Assembly: GCA_023379935.1 (NCBI GenBank)
Contig: JAMCPD010000011.1
Location: 1-64,000 of the forward strand
Origin: Actinomycetota bacterium
Lineage (GTDB): Bacteria > Actinomycetota > Acidimicrobiia > Acidimicrobiales > JAMCPD01
Direction of reading: 5' to 3'
Length of the DNA stretch: 64,000 nucleotides
In this document: in pieces, positions 9,464 to 19,753 of the stretch
Layout of the letters: each line of letters begins with the position of its first letter
Numbering within the stretch: the first letter of the stretch is position 1
The notes under the pieces: model-generated
Seen by the model: only the letters and a program-made list of their open reading frames with translations
The model's database searches: none
What the model was told of the DNA's origin: nothing
Program-made: the position numbers and the translations under genes

Positions 9464-12124
9464 GTGAAGATGTCTAGAAAAATACCTGGGCTCGGAGTAC
9501 TTGGCGTTGTTGTCATATGCGCACTAGTTGGGTTGGTGGCAGTTTTTTTACTTAGTTGGCTTTCGACAAAGTTTGCTTCACCCTCATTGACTATACCAAC
9601 CGTTGGCTCAGATACCGCTCTTGTTAAAAATCCCGCCAACCTGGTCAATCCATTGATAGGAACCGGATCAACCACCCATATCACGAAGGGATCTTATTTT
9701 GCGCCCGGGACTCAGCATATAGATACCTTCCCCGGTGCATCTATGCCGTTTGGGATGATCCAGTGGAGTCCGGATACTCCCAGTCGTCCCGATGGCGGCG
9801 GTTACTACTACAAAGACTCATCCATTTTAGGTTTTTCTTTAACTCATGTTTCAGGTCCGGGTGCTCCCATGGGAGGTGACATACCGATTTTGCCTACTAC
9901 CGGGGCGCTGGACGGTGATCCCCAGTTTACGGAGATGGCGTTCAGTCAGAGACATGAAACCGCTAAACCCGGATACTATTCAGTCCAACTTGGCTGCAGT
10001 GCAACACCAAAGTTACCATCGGCTTTGAACTCACTTGGTTTTGAGCAAAAGTTGTTCTTGGAGTCCAAGTTTATTGCCAAGTATCGCTATGGTTGCAAGA
10101 AGGGTTCGGATCAACATGGAATAGATGTCCGCTTAAGTGTAACTAAAAGAACAGGCATAGGAGTGTTTGTTTATCCAAAGACTACCCGCGCCAACTTGTT
10201 GTTCAAGGTGAGCGACACCGAAGGGCTTTTGGGACAAGGTTCCGTAGGTGAAGTTTCTATAGTTGGTAGTCGTGAGATTGTCGGTTCCACGACAGCTTTG
10301 GTTATGGGAAAGCTGATGACCCCGTACACTCTTTATTTTGTTGCTGTTTTTGACCGTCCGTTTAGCAGCTTCGGGACTTGGCACCAAAACCATATTGTCG
10401 CTTATTCCACCTCAACCGGCGTCAACGCCCCGGCTTGCGGCGCATATTTAACCTTCAATACCACCGAAGACAGACAAGTAAAGATGAAGGTTGGAATATC
10501 ATATGTTAGCGAGGCTGATGCGGTGTCTAATTTAACATTTGAAGACCCGGGTTGGAGTTTTTCAAAAGTTGCCCGGGATGCCTGGAATACCTGGGATAAC
10601 CTGTTAAAGCGGGTGGATATTGCCGGTGGGACCCATAATGAGCAGGTTACCTTTTACACAGCTTTATACCATTCACTTTTGGACCCGACCACCTTTAGCG
10701 ATGTAAACGGTTCGTATATGGGGTTTGTCAATCCAAATGGCTTTTCCGCTAAGGTGGAACAAGCTTCCGGTTATACTCAATATACCAACTTTTCAGGATG
10801 GGATATATACCGGGATGAACTGCCGCTGCTGGCACTTATAGTTCCCAATGAGGCATCGGATATGATGCATTCCCTAGTTGAAGATGCAACACAAGGCGGA
10901 TGGTTGCCCAAATGGCCCAGCTTGAACTCCTATACGGGAGCAATGGGTGGTGATTCCGCATCTCCCATCATAGCTGATGCCTATGCTTTTGGAGCAAGAG
11001 ATTTTCCGTTGAATACAGCGTTGAGTTTTATGTTGAAAGGTGCCACCGTATCCACTCCTTCCTTCCCCGGGTTGCCTGCAATACCCACTGGCATGTTCAG
11101 CGCACCAAGGGTGCCCTATATCGAGCGTCCCGGTTTAAGTTACTATCAAAAACAAGGTTGGATACCTAATTTCCCACAAGGCTACAGAGGATATTTGATC
11201 GACGATTCAGCTTCTGTAACTTTAGAGTATGCCATAGATGATGCCAGTTTGGCTTTTTTTGCTAAAGACCTTGGTAGTATCGGCGTATACAAAAACTTTA
11301 TCACCCGGGCACAAAATTGGCATAATCTAATAAACTCGACTACTAAGTATATCCAACCGAGAGATGCAAACGGTTCCTTCCCAAAGGGAGCTGTATTCCA
11401 TCGATATTCAGCTTTATCATTGGGTTTTGGGTCTTTATTGGAAATTGGCCACAGCGGTCAAAGCGGCTTTCAAGAAGGGAATGTTTATCAGTATGAATGG
11501 GATGTTCCGTTCAATTTAGCCGGCTTAGTACATGCCATAGGGGGCGAAGGAGTTGCTTTTACGCGACTCGGAAAACTTTTTCAACACCTCAATGCAGGAC
11601 CATATATGCCTTACTACTGGGCAGGGAACGAACCTGACATAGGGGCACCGTGGGTTTACAATTTTATCGGGAAGCCTTATATGACTCAACAGATTGTTCA
11701 TCGTATTATGGCCAAAGAGTATTTCAATGCCCCAGGAGGCCTTCCCGGTAATGATGATTTGGGGGCAATGAGCTCTTGGTATGTATGGGCGGCAATGGGC
11801 TTGTATCCTGAAATACCCGGAGTGTCAGGCCTGGTAGTATCAAGCCCACTTTTTTCTCGCATCGTTGTGGATGTACCAACCGGGTACGACTTCAAGATAT
11901 TGGCGGCACATCAGGGCCCATACATACAGGCCGCATGGTTAGGCAAAACTCCATTTCCTGCCAGCTGGATTACTCTCGGGCAATTAACCAATCACACGCT
12001 GGCTTTTGATTTGGGCACCTCGGCGAATATCTCTTGGGGTTCCAAAAAGTCCGATTTGCCACCTTCTGTTGCTGCCGGTCTCACAGTCGGTTCTGTTGCT
12101 AAAGCATCTTCTGACTCCAGCTAA
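9464..12124 (+). CDS. Exported GH92 alpha-mannosidase
   Basis: An 886-residue exported glycosidase of family GH92 (calcium-dependent exo-acting alpha-mannosidases). A transmembrane segment or uncleaved signal sits at about residues 10-35. Family signatures follow: VNPLIGTGS, FPGASMPFGMIQWSPDT, GFSLTHVSGPG, the central FSGWDIYRDELPLLAL, GYRGYLIDDSASVTLEYAIDDASLAFFAKDLG, and the catalytic-domain end GNDDLGAMSSWYVWAAMGLYPEIPG. It probably trims mannose from glycans outside the cell, in line with the mannose-type nucleotide-sugar genes at 20-29 kb. The start could be GTG 9464 or ATG 9470. Confidence 0.9.
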   Translation: MKMSRKIPGLGVLGVVVICALVGLVAVFLLSWLSTKFASPSLTIPTVGSDTALVKNPANLVNPLIGTGSTTHITKGSYFAPGTQHIDTFPGASMPFGMIQWSPDTPSRPDGGGYYYKDSSILGFSLTHVSGPGAPMGGDIPILPTTGALDGDPQFTEMAFSQRHETAKPGYYSVQLGCSATPKLPSALNSLGFEQKLFLESKFIAKYRYGCKKGSDQHGIDVRLSVTKRTGIGVFVYPKTTRANLLFKVSDTEGLLGQGSVGEVSIVGSREIVGSTTALVMGKLMTPYTLYFVAVFDRPFSSFGTWHQNHIVAYSTSTGVNAPACGAYLTFNTTEDRQVKMKVGISYVSEADAVSNLTFEDPGWSFSKVARDAWNTWDNLLKRVDIAGGTHNEQVTFYTALYHSLLDPTTFSDVNGSYMGFVNPNGFSAKVEQASGYTQYTNFSGWDIYRDELPLLALIVPNEASDMMHSLVEDATQGGWLPKWPSLNSYTGAMGGDSASPIIADAYAFGARDFPLNTALSFMLKGATVSTPSFPGLPAIPTGMFSAPRVPYIERPGLSYYQKQGWIPNFPQGYRGYLIDDSASVTLEYAIDDASLAFFAKDLGSIGVYKNFITRAQNWHNLINSTTKYIQPRDANGSFPKGAVFHRYSALSLGFGSLLEIGHSGQSGFQEGNVYQYEWDVPFNLAGLVHAIGGEGVAFTRLGKLFQHLNAGPYMPYYWAGNEPDIGAPWVYNFIGKPYMTQQIVHRIMAKEYFNAPGGLPGNDDLGAMSSWYVWAAMGLYPEIPGVSGLVVSSPLFSRIVVDVPTGYDFKILAAHQGPYIQAAWLGKTPFPASWITLGQLTNHTLAFDLGTSANISWGSKKSDLPPSVAAGLTVGSVAKASSDSS

Positions 12125-12227
12125 ATATATATACCAGCCAACCTAACACTTTGCTCGGCCAAGAACGGTTGCAACCAGGGCCGTTAAAACTACTTACATT
12201 GCAAACTATACCGACTGAAATATGAGC

Positions 12228-12233
12228 TATACT
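12228..12233 (+). promoter_or_regulatory. Candidate -10 box of a leaderless transcript
   Basis: TATACT ends 8 nt before the GTG start of the solute-binding protein gene, with no ribosome binding site between. The expected transcription start falls at or just before the start codon. No clear -35 is seen at normal spacing. Confidence 0.45.
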
Positions 12234-12241
12234 AAATAACC

Positions 12242-13816
12242 GTGAAATCAGATACATTGCTCCAAGTAGTTAACCGCTATCGTTCGTTGGTATTGGCAAT
12301 AATAGTAGTGATCGTGGTGCTCATGTATGTACCGTCACTTTCCAAGAAGACAAGCTCAATAACGCCCAACAACACCCCTTTTACTCCGGCTACTCCGACT
12401 TATGGAGCCGGGGTAACTGTAAGTGGCGTACACTGCGGACCGGGTATTCGCCAAGTACCATGGTCTCATTATGCCCCAGGCTGCAAACCGGTTTGGCACG
12501 GATACAACGGAGGTGCGACATCACATGGTGTAACTGCTAAAACTATAACCCTCACCTACCGTATAGCCTCAACCGCTGAAGAAAAATCGTTGGAGTCGAT
12601 GATAGCTCCGGGTGTCGTTGGGACTAATAAAGGTGTTATCCGCACTATGCAAGCCTACATTAAGGTTTTTAACAAGGATTTCGAGCTTTACGGCCGTCAT
12701 GTAGTGCTAAAAGTATTCCGCGGGAAAGGAGACTTCTTGCAAGAAGACTTAGGCCAAGGGCAAGCTCAGGCTCAGGCGGACGCACAAACTGCTTACAGTC
12801 TTGGAGCGTTTGCGGACAGTTCGGTCTTGGGAGCAACACAGGAGTATATCCAGGCCCTGGCCGGAGATCATGTTATAGCAATAGGCGCTCAAGCTCTCTC
12901 ACAATCCTGGTTCGAACAGTTTGCCCCCTATGAATACTCCCCGTTTATAGACTGTAACAAGGGGGTCCAGGCGGCAGTTGACCTTATCAGCCGTTCATTA
13001 GCCGGCATGCCGGCCATATTTGCCGGGGAACCGGCTATGCGCAGCAAAAATAGGGTATTCGGTATCTTTTATCCACAATCGCCTCAAATTCAGCTCTGTG
13101 CACAACAAGCAGTATCAGAACTGCACAACCTCGGCATAAACGTTCCTGTTGTGGTGTCTTACTCTTTTGATATTACTTCCGCCCCCGCAATGTTGGCAAA
13201 CGGTATAGCCAAGATGAAGCAAGCCGGTGTCACAACAGTACTCTGTGCCTGTGATCCTTTTACGCCAATGTTGATTGCCCAAGCCGCAAACTCTCAACAA
13301 TACTATCCCGAATGGGTTACCATGGACTATGGTGATGCCTTCGGACGCTTCCCGGCTTTAAAGAAACAGTGGGCACATGCAATATCAGCGGGACTCCAGT
13401 CTCTGCCGGAAAAAGACCAGGAGGCATACCAAGTTTTCAAAATGGCCGATCCCAAGGGACGTATAACGCCGGAATATGGCTTTGTCTACCCGCCGTTGCT
13501 ACTCTTCTTTGATGCCCTGCAAGCAGCTGGCCCTGATTTGACGCCTCAGACTTTTGAACAGGGCTACTTTTCGTTGCCCAACTCTATCCCGAACGGCTCT
13601 TTGGGAGGATGGAGCTTTGGCAAAAACTCTTTTGATCCTCCATCAGACTTTAGGGCAATATGGTGGAACCCTAACGCAATCAGTGCGCAAGACGGTAAAA
13701 AAGGTGCCTGGATAAACTGTAATAACGGCACACCTTACTATATAGCCAACAAAGGTGCCGGTCTGCCAAAACATCAACAGCTTAACTGCTTTAACCGTCT
13801 AAGCACTGGAGGATAA
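12242..13816 (+). CDS. Type 1 periplasmic-binding-fold protein (branched-chain amino acid receptor-like)
   Basis: 524 residues from a GTG start. A transmembrane anchor at about residues 14-32 is followed by an extracellular domain that resembles the substrate-binding proteins of branched-chain amino acid or amide ABC transporters: SHGVTAKTITLTYRIAS near the first strand, QAQADAQTAYSLGAFADSS in the first lobe, and KNRVFGIFYPQSPQIQLC and PEWVTMDYGDAFGRFP in the second. No transporter permease or ATPase gene is adjacent, so it may be an orphan receptor, a sensor or a partner of an unlinked transporter. Ligand unknown. Confidence 0.75.
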   Translation: MKSDTLLQVVNRYRSLVLAIIVVIVVLMYVPSLSKKTSSITPNNTPFTPATPTYGAGVTVSGVHCGPGIRQVPWSHYAPGCKPVWHGYNGGATSHGVTAKTITLTYRIASTAEEKSLESMIAPGVVGTNKGVIRTMQAYIKVFNKDFELYGRHVVLKVFRGKGDFLQEDLGQGQAQAQADAQTAYSLGAFADSSVLGATQEYIQALAGDHVIAIGAQALSQSWFEQFAPYEYSPFIDCNKGVQAAVDLISRSLAGMPAIFAGEPAMRSKNRVFGIFYPQSPQIQLCAQQAVSELHNLGINVPVVVSYSFDITSAPAMLANGIAKMKQAGVTTVLCACDPFTPMLIAQAANSQQYYPEWVTMDYGDAFGRFPALKKQWAHAISAGLQSLPEKDQEAYQVFKMADPKGRITPEYGFVYPPLLLFFDALQAAGPDLTPQTFEQGYFSLPNSIPNGSLGGWSFGKNSFDPPSDFRAIWWNPNAISAQDGKKGAWINCNNGTPYYIANKGAGLPKHQQLNCFNRLSTGG

Positions 13817-13845
13817 GTCGTACCAAACTGTTTGCTGTATGGATT

Positions 13846-15087
13846 CTATACATATGGCCGTGTTCGTATGGCGACAAGTTCAACGAGATTGTTTGGTGTT
13901 ATATATCCCACCATGGTAAGCACCTCATATGGGTTATTGACCTCCGAGTTATCAGTTGGCGGATTGAGAGCTTTTCCTCCGTTAGCTTTTGTACTGTCGA
14001 TACCGGCTGGGGGTGTTTGATCTTCAGGTACGATGCCAACTGTTGCGTTAAGTTTAACGAATACAATTGTAGCACCGTTTACGTAAACGGTTACATTCAC
14101 TTTGCCATAGTAGTCCGCCAGCCTTGTTCCCAACAAAGTTTCCGGCATTTGAACGTTTGGAGCAATCTTTGACCACCAGGATTGATTCTGCATTCTCAAT
14201 GTATCAAGTACTGCCGACCATAGGTCAACCGCTCCAAGTTGCGCGTTTATCGGCAAAGGGCTTTGGGATATGAATGTGTCAGGGAGTCCTCCTATAGTAA
14301 GTGTTCCCATTGGGATTGAATTATGCGCCAAACCTAATCCCATGTTGCGAAGTGCTTGAGGCGCAGGGACATCGTAGGTTTTGGGATGGTTCCACCAGGA
14401 CTGCGGCAGTTGGGGAGAGGGGGCGGATGAAGATACAAAATGTGCAATCACAAAGTAGCGCTTGGATGTTACCCAAAGAGCATTTGTCGGCCAGCAGGTA
14501 TCGAGGATCAAGCCGCCACCGGTGATATATCCAAGATGAAATCCCTTTTTTACTATTTGGCTGCCTGTGACTACATAAGAAAATGTACAACCCGGCGTCT
14601 CATAGTAAACTGCATCACCGGGCTGGAGGTTGTCTATGTTTGTAAACCACGATACATCATGTGCGGACAGTACGGATGTTGTCCCAATTCCGGGCCAAGC
14701 AGAACTTCGGTCATGTCCAACGGCAACTGATAGAACAGAATCTGTAGTTCCCTGCTCCACCGGAGCTACTAAGCTGATAGCAGGTATTTTAAGTAGACCA
14801 ATGCCAGATGAAGGGTCCCCCGAAGCGCAGTCGGTGGCAGGAGTTGTGGTCAAGGTCGCCTGGGGTAGCGGTTGGTTCAACTCTTCGTTAGGCGGTGGAT
14901 TCCCGGATTTATCGATGGCGGCTTGGGCTTTGTGTATGAGCGCATCGCCAACCATCTGGGAACGATAACCCCACCATAGGGGGTAGGCAATGCCTAGCCC
15001 CCCAACAGTGAATATTACGATACCAAGTAGCCTCATCAAGTGGCGCAGCCTTATTGTTTTTGGTAAGGAACTTAGTTTTAGCCACAT
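13846..15087 (-). CDS. Sortase with C-terminal extension
   Basis: A membrane-anchored transpeptidase that should attach surface proteins to the cell wall. The N-terminal transmembrane helix (about residues 18-38) is followed by a linker and the sortase domain with the catalytic triad His143 (in SAHDVSW), Cys198 (in LDTCWPTN) and Arg210 (in TSKRYF). The VGHDRSSAWPGIG and GDAVYYETPG segments suit class D/E enzymes of actinobacteria. About 190 residues after the arginine form an unusual extra domain of unknown function. It lies 13 bp behind the surface protein gene on the same strand, and that protein is its likely substrate. Confidence 0.88.
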   Translation of the reverse strand: MWLKLSSLPKTIRLRHLMRLLGIVIFTVGGLGIAYPLWWGYRSQMVGDALIHKAQAAIDKSGNPPPNEELNQPLPQATLTTTPATDCASGDPSSGIGLLKIPAISLVAPVEQGTTDSVLSVAVGHDRSSAWPGIGTTSVLSAHDVSWFTNIDNLQPGDAVYYETPGCTFSYVVTGSQIVKKGFHLGYITGGGLILDTCWPTNALWVTSKRYFVIAHFVSSSAPSPQLPQSWWNHPKTYDVPAPQALRNMGLGLAHNSIPMGTLTIGGLPDTFISQSPLPINAQLGAVDLWSAVLDTLRMQNQSWWSKIAPNVQMPETLLGTRLADYYGKVNVTVYVNGATIVFVKLNATVGIVPEDQTPPAGIDSTKANGGKALNPPTDNSEVNNPYEVLTMVGYITPNNLVELVAIRTRPYV

Positions 15088-15100
15088 TGAGGCATATGTA

Positions 15101-16336
15101 TTACGGTGTTATTTTTGCTGCTTTGGACTTGCGCTCGGACAATATACCGGACAAGAACACAAATGCCGCTCCTATTGCCATTAACAACCCGGCTACGGTC
15201 CACCATATCCAACTTGCCCAAGGTTTTCCTGTGGTGGCAGTTGTTGAGCTTGCCACTTGACCGGCGGGGGTAACGGCAACCGGGACGGAACCAACCGTCA
15301 AGGTAGCACTAGCGGTGATATAACCGGGGTAAGTCGGATCTGTACTGTTGCCCGTATCGCCTAATCCGGCACCTTCTGCATTTTGTTCATACAGACTCAC
15401 TGTCACTGATTGTCCGGGCTTTAGTGTGGTCGGTACGGTAAAGTGACCTGACAGTTTTGGTGGTGTCAGTGTTCCGGTGAGTGCGGAAAGAGTAAACGAG
15501 TAAGACGCGGGAGAGACTGTTGCGTTAGTCGTAACCGGCTGACCGTTTACCAAAAGTATGAGTGCTGTGCTGGAATTCGGCACCGAATCTAAAGCATCCC
15601 CCCACCAATAGGAGCTAGCTCCCGGAGTATCACTTATATTGACAACTGATCCGGCAGCCTGAGTAGACGGTGACAGCGTAAGAGTTGGAGGTTGTGGCTT
15701 GGGGTTATTGGAGTAGCCCAACAAAGCAGTTCCGGCCAGGCCTGAATTGCTGCTAGACGCGTTGGTTGCGCTCCCTGAGGATTCCAACACTCCAACGGCA
15801 CAAGCCAACAGTCCGGCATTTACCTGAGCCTGCGTCGGCGGGCATACCGCATTCGGATCCCCGGGCACTTTGAATGCCGTTGATCCCGCTGCAAATGGGC
15901 TGGGTACTTGTAGAGTATGTGACCATGTGCCCGAAGAGCTTGCGGTGCTAAGGACCAAGTAAGGAGAGTTGCCATCTGCTTCTGCAATACCGGCTTTGAG
16001 GGCTGTAGTACCCGAGTAACTGCTAAGTGGCGGATTAAAAACACCTGTAAGAGGGCTTGATGTTGAAGCAGCAAGGGTGGCGCCGGCCGGCAGACCGCTA
16101 CAGCTTACAGATATATTAGATCCCGGTCCGACCCCGGTCAAAAACGCCGGCGACTGACTGCCATTGAAGGAGCAGTTGTTGTTTACCGTAGCTCCTGCAA
16201 CTGTAGCGCCGTTTGCGGTTTGGGCTGTCGCCAAAGCCACAGGGCCTAACACCAATGCCACCGCTGCCATAGAAGCTGCTATGCGTAGCGCTATACGTTT
16301 TGCGGGCAGTTTGATTGATCTGCTTACTTTTTTCAC
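15101..16336 (-). CDS. Secreted surface protein, likely sortase substrate
   Basis: 411 residues. A basic N-terminus and hydrophobic core ending AQTANGA form a Sec signal peptide of about 42 residues. The mature chain is rich in Ser, Thr, Gly and Ala, with beta-rich Ig-like stretches such as PPTLTLSPSTQAAGSVVNIS. The C-terminus has the tripartite cell-wall sorting layout: polar Thr/Ser stretch (SSTTATTGKP), hydrophobic helix (WTVAGLLMAIGAAFVFLSGI) and basic tail (SERKSKAAK). No LPXTG or LAXTG is present; TATTG is the nearest candidate. The GTG start has a strong AGGAGG 8 nt upstream. Transcription should start from the promoter at 16414-16442, and the sortase gene follows in the same operon. 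Confidence 0.75.
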   Translation of the reverse strand: MKKVSRSIKLPAKRIALRIAASMAAVALVLGPVALATAQTANGATVAGATVNNNCSFNGSQSPAFLTGVGPGSNISVSCSGLPAGATLAASTSSPLTGVFNPPLSSYSGTTALKAGIAEADGNSPYLVLSTASSSGTWSHTLQVPSPFAAGSTAFKVPGDPNAVCPPTQAQVNAGLLACAVGVLESSGSATNASSSNSGLAGTALLGYSNNPKPQPPTLTLSPSTQAAGSVVNISDTPGASSYWWGDALDSVPNSSTALILLVNGQPVTTNATVSPASYSFTLSALTGTLTPPKLSGHFTVPTTLKPGQSVTVSLYEQNAEGAGLGDTGNSTDPTYPGYITASATLTVGSVPVAVTPAGQVASSTTATTGKPWASWIWWTVAGLLMAIGAAFVFLSGILSERKSKAAKITP

Positions 16337-16413
16337 TTGTCAACCTCCTAATGTTGAATTGGTATCTTATCTACTCCTTAGTATCTTAATATTTCCTAAG
16401 AACTTTATCGACA

Positions 16414-16442
16414 AGTTTACTTAGTATGATTTCGTTTGTCAA
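16414..16442 (-). promoter_or_regulatory. Sigma-70-type promoter for the surface protein-sortase operon
   Basis: On the minus strand a perfect TTGACA (complement of 16437-16442) is followed by 17 bp and TAAACT (complement of 16414-16419). The expected start near 16407 gives a leader of about 70 nt containing an AGGAGG ribosome binding site. This is the best -35/-10 pair in the window. It indicates that TAAACT is used as a -10 by this organism. Confidence 0.7.
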
Positions 16443-16454
16443 TATTAAAATAAG

Positions 16455-16483
16455 TAGACTTTTTGCAAGTTTCTGGTTATGAT
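16455..16483 (+). promoter_or_regulatory. Promoter for the zinc-ribbon gene and uvrA
   Basis: TAGACT (16455-16460), 17 bp, then TATGAT (16478-16483). The predicted transcription start near 16490 is 3 nt before the ATG at 16493, so the mRNA is nearly leaderless. It lies back to back with the surface-protein promoter. Confidence 0.5.
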
Positions 16484-16492
16484 CTGTATGTG

Positions 16493-16696
16493 ATGAGCGA
16501 TACACAGTACCGTTGTACGAAGTGCGGAAATATAACCCGTTTTGATGTTGTTGTCACTCGCCGCACAAAGGAGTTTCATCACTACAACTTAGCTGGTGAA
16601 CTGGCTATTGAGGACGTAGAAGTGCTTTCTGTTGTAGTTGAAGAGGTGAGTTGTCGTTGGTGTGGTAACTCTTCTGGCGTGGAGGTTATCGAGTAA
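16493..16696 (+). CDS. Small zinc-ribbon protein
   Basis: 67 residues, starting [12 protein letters not shown]. Two CxxC pairs (CTKC near the start, CRWC near the end) frame a beta-rich core and probably bind one zinc ion as a zinc ribbon. The ATG at 16493 is chosen over an in-frame start 30 bp upstream because the predicted promoter lies between them. Function unknown; many such proteins bind nucleic acid or are small accessory subunits. Its last codons supply the ribosome binding site of uvrA (GGAGG at 16681-16685), so translation of the two genes is probably coupled. Confidence 0.75.
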   Translation: MSDTQYRCTKCGNITRFDVVVTRRTKEFHHYNLAGELAIEDVEVLSVVVEEVSCRWCGNSSGVEVIE

Positions 16697-19671
16697 CAAG
16701 TCATATTATTATTCGGGGAGCGAGAGAACATAATTTAAAGGATATCTCCTTGGATCTTCCCCGTGATCAGCTTATAGTTATAACCGGGATCTCCGGGTCG
16801 GGCAAGTCTTCACTGGCCTTTGATACCATCTATGCAGAAGGGCAACGCCGCTATGTAGAGTCCCTTTCGGCATATGCCCGCCAGTTTTTAGGACAGATGG
16901 ACAAACCTGATGTTGACTTTATCGAAGGACTTTCACCTGCTATATCTATAGATCAAAAGTCAGCTTCTCATAACCCCCGCTCTACGGTTGGAACTATAAC
17001 CGAAGTATACGATTACTTGAGACTGTTGTATGCCCGTGTCGGAACACCTTACTGTCCAAAGTGCGGTAATAAAATTACTCAACAAACCACTCAGCAGATA
17101 GTGGATCAAATCATGTCCTTACCCCAAGGGACCCGGTTTGAGTTGCTTGCCCCTGTCGTTACGGGACGAAAGGGAGTGTACGAAGGATTACTTACCGACC
17201 TGTCAAAACAGGGTTTTGTCAGGGCTTATGTAGATGGTGAGTTGATTGAACTGTCACAGTATTTGGCCCAAGAACACGAACATCTCGCCCGCTATGTACT
17301 TCATAACATAGAGGTAGTGGTTGATCGGTTGGTGATAAAGGAAGGCTTAGACAAACGACTCAGCGATTCAGTTGAAACTACTTTGAAGCTGGCCGGCGGC
17401 TTACTTGGCATACGGATAGTCCAAGGAGAGTTGCAGGCCGCTACACCCAAGACGGATATCCGGCTTGGTGATCAACCCGTAGCAGCCGGCCAACTGGTTA
17501 TGTTTAGCCAACATATGTCCTGTAACAGCTGCGGGACGAGTTTTACAGAGCTTGCCCCAAGAAGTTTCTCATTCAACTCACCTTACGGCGCTTGCGAAGC
17601 TTGCGACGGGCTCGGAACGAACTATGAGGTTGATCCCTCTCTGGTGGTTCCCGATCCGTCGTTAAGCATTAGCCAGGGGGCTATTGCCCCTTGGCGAAGC
17701 AGTACAAGCGAATACTTTTCACGCTTGGTAGCCGGGGTAGCTGAGTCTTACGGCTTTTCAACCTCCACTCCTTTTGGGAAGTTGAAAAGTTCTTTCAAAG
17801 ATATTTTACTATATGGGAGCGGATCGAAGAGAATACATGTAGTCTACCGCAATCGTTTTGGGAGACAGCGTTCCTGGAATCTGCCGTATGAAGGGGTTAT
17901 ACCTTGGCTGACCCGCCGCCGGTTGGATGTTGAATCAGACTTTTCCCGCCAGAGAATTGAAAGTTATATGAGAGAGGTCCCTTGCTCTTCTTGCAAGGGT
18001 GCCAGGCTGAATTCGCGGGCTTTGGCTGTCCGGATTGCCGGTATGAACATTTTCGAACTTTGTGAGATGCCTGTATCGCAGTCTTTTGAAGTTATGAAAA
18101 CTCTCGAGCTATCCGAGCGTGACAAGATAGTGGCAGCAAGGGTGCTGAAAGAGATCAACTCCAGGTTGCAGTTTTTATGTGACGTTGGTTTGGACTACCT
18201 TAGCTTAAGTCGCCGTTCCGCCACCTTGGCAGGAGGTGAAGCCCAACGTATTCGCTTAGCCAGCCAGATAGGAACTGGTTTAGCGGGAGTTTTATATGTA
18301 TTGGACGAACCGTCAATCGGACTTCACCAGAGGGACAATATTCGGCTGATAAACACCTTGCAACACTTAAAGTCTTTGGGTAATACGGTTATTGTGGTTG
18401 AGCATGATGCCGAAACTATACGGTGTGCCGATTGGATAGTGGATATGGGTCAAGGTGCCGGAGAGCACGGAGGGCGAGTTGTTTGCAACGGAACCCTTGA
18501 TGAACTGCTTAAATGCAAGGATTCTCTAACCGGACGCTACCTTACCGGCAAACTTTCCATCCCTGTGCCAAAATCCAGGCGTAAGATCAAAACGGCCTCC
18601 AAGACCGGAAAACCCGGTGCTAAGGCTGGAGGCGATTGGCTTGTACTTAGAGGTGGGCGTAAACACAACTTGAAAAACATCACCGTTGAGTTTCCGTTGG
18701 GATGCTTTATAGCTGTAACAGGTGTGTCAGGTTCCGGAAAGTCCACCCTTGTCAATGACGTACTTTACCGCATGTTGATGGATGAGGTATATGGCGTTGG
18801 CTCCAAAAATTTCATTTACGGCTCCAGGTCAACTGTGGCTGGGACAGATTCAATTTCCGAAGGAACAACACTTTCGGGTGCACATCTCATTGACAAGGTG
18901 ATAGACATAGACCAATCTCCCATAGGGCGCACTCCGCGCTCTAATCCAGCCACCTACACGGGTGTATTTGACCATATACGCAAACTGTTCAGCCTCACCA
19001 CTCAAGCTAAAATTCGCGGATATGGACCGGGCAGGTTTTCCTTTAATGTAAGAGGAGGTCGCTGTGAGGCTTGTGCCGGAGAAGGTAACATTAAGATCGA
19101 GATGAATTTCCTGCCCGATGTTTATGTTCCTTGTGAGAGTTGCAACGGTGCACGCTATAACCGGGATACGCTTGAAATTACCTTCAAGGGACTCAACATA
19201 TCCGGGGTGTTGAACCTTTCGTGTCAAAAAGCCCTGGGGTTCTTTTCCAACCAGCCGCCAATAGTAAGATGCTTGCAGACTATTGTCGATGTCGGGTTGG
19301 GTTATGTGAAGTTGGGGCAGCCTGCCCCTACGCTTTCGGGCGGTGAGGCCCAAAGGGTGAAGTTAGCATCCGAATTGTCTAAGCGAGCGACAGGACATAC
19401 ATTTTATATTTTGGATGAGCCGACTACAGGTTTGCACTTTGATGATGTTTCTAAGTTGCTCGGTGTCCTCTCCCGCTTGGTTGATCAAGGTAATACAGTT
19501 TTGGTTATAGAGCACAATCTGGATGTAATCAAGACTGCCGACTGGGTAATAGATTTAGGACCTGAAGGGGGACATCTGGGGGGCTACGTGGTGGGGAAAG
19601 GAGATCCCGAAACAATAGCGAAAAATCCAAAAAGTTACACCGGCAAGTTTCTAAAAAAAATATTAACCTAG
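16693..19671 (+). CDS. uvrA: Excinuclease ABC subunit A
   Basis: DNA damage-recognition ATPase of nucleotide excision repair, which works with UvrB and UvrC. Two ABC modules are present: Walker [10 protein letters not shown] near the N-terminus and GVSGSGKST in the second half, signature motifs [19 protein letters not shown] and [18 protein letters not shown], Walker [10 protein letters not shown] and LDEPTTGLH, and CxxC zinc-finger cysteines (CPKC, CNSC, CEAC, CSSC, CEAC, CESC). The conserved N-terminal strand [15 protein letters not shown] is encoded upstream of the first normal start codon (TTG 16750), so translation must begin earlier. GTA at 16693 sits 7 nt after GGAGG and overlaps the preceding TAA stop, exactly where a GTGA overlap would be expected. 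I take 16693 as the start (992 residues). Confidence 0.96.
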   Translation, partial: VTSHIIIRGAREHNLKDISLDLPRDQLIVITGISGSGKSSLAFDTIYAEGQRRYVESLSAYARQFLGQMDKPDVDFIEGLSPAISIDQKSASHNPRSTVGTITEVYDYLRLLYARVGTPYCPKCGNKITQQTTQQIVDQIMSLPQGTRFELLAPVVTGRKGVYEGLLTDLSKQGFVRAYVDGELIELSQYLAQEHEHLARYVLHNIEVVVDRLVIKEGLDKRLSDSVETTLKLAGGLLGIRIVQGELQAATPKTDIRLGDQPVAAGQLVMFSQHMSCNSCGTSFTELAPRSFSFNSPYGACEACDGLGTNYEVDPSLVVPDPSLSISQGAIAPWRSSTSEYFSRLVAGVAESYGFSTSTPFGKLKSSFKDILLYGSGSKRIHVVYRNRFGRQRSWNLPYEGVIPWLTRRRLDVESDFSRQRIESYMREVPCSSCKGARLNSRALAVRIAGMNIFELCEMPVSQSFEVMKTLELSERDKIVAARVLKEINSRLQFLCDVGLDYLSLSRRSATLAGGEAQRIRLASQIGTGLAGVLYVLDEPSIGLHQRDNIRLINTLQHLKSLGNTVIVVEHDAETIRCADWIVDMGQGAGEHGGRVVCNGTLDELLKCKDSLTGRYLTGKLSIPVPKSRRKIKTASKTGKPGAKAGGDWLVLRGGRKHNLKNITVEFPLGCFIAVTGVSGSGKSTLVNDVLYRMLMDEVYGVGSKNFIYGSRSTVAGTDSISEGTTLSGAHLIDKVIDIDQSPIGRTPRSNPATYTGVFDHIRKLFSLTTQAKIRGYGPGRFSFNVRGGRCEACAGEGNIKIEMNFLPDVYVPCESCNGARYNRDTLEITFKGLNISGVLNLSCQKALGFFSNQPPIVRCLQTIVDVGLGYVKLGQPAPTLSGGEAQRVKLASELSKRATGHTFYILDEPTTGLHFDDVSKLLGVLSRLVDQGNTVLVIEHNLDVIKTADWVIDLGPEGGHLGGYVVGKGDPETIAKNPKSYTGKFLKKILT

Positions 19672-19753
19672 CCATATCAATTTGAGCCGAGCTGTGTTCA
19701 CAAGGATTAATACAAACCAACTGTTATGAATGTACCGTTACGTAATTTTCTGC

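Noticed and set aside
16750-16752. TTG as the uvrA start
   Set aside because: It would remove the conserved [15 protein letters not shown] strand that every UvrA has, and no ribosome site precedes it.
18850-19353. 167-residue antisense reading frame inside uvrA
   Set aside because: It lies wholly within the conserved second ABC module of uvrA, has no family motif, and follows from codon bias of the true gene.
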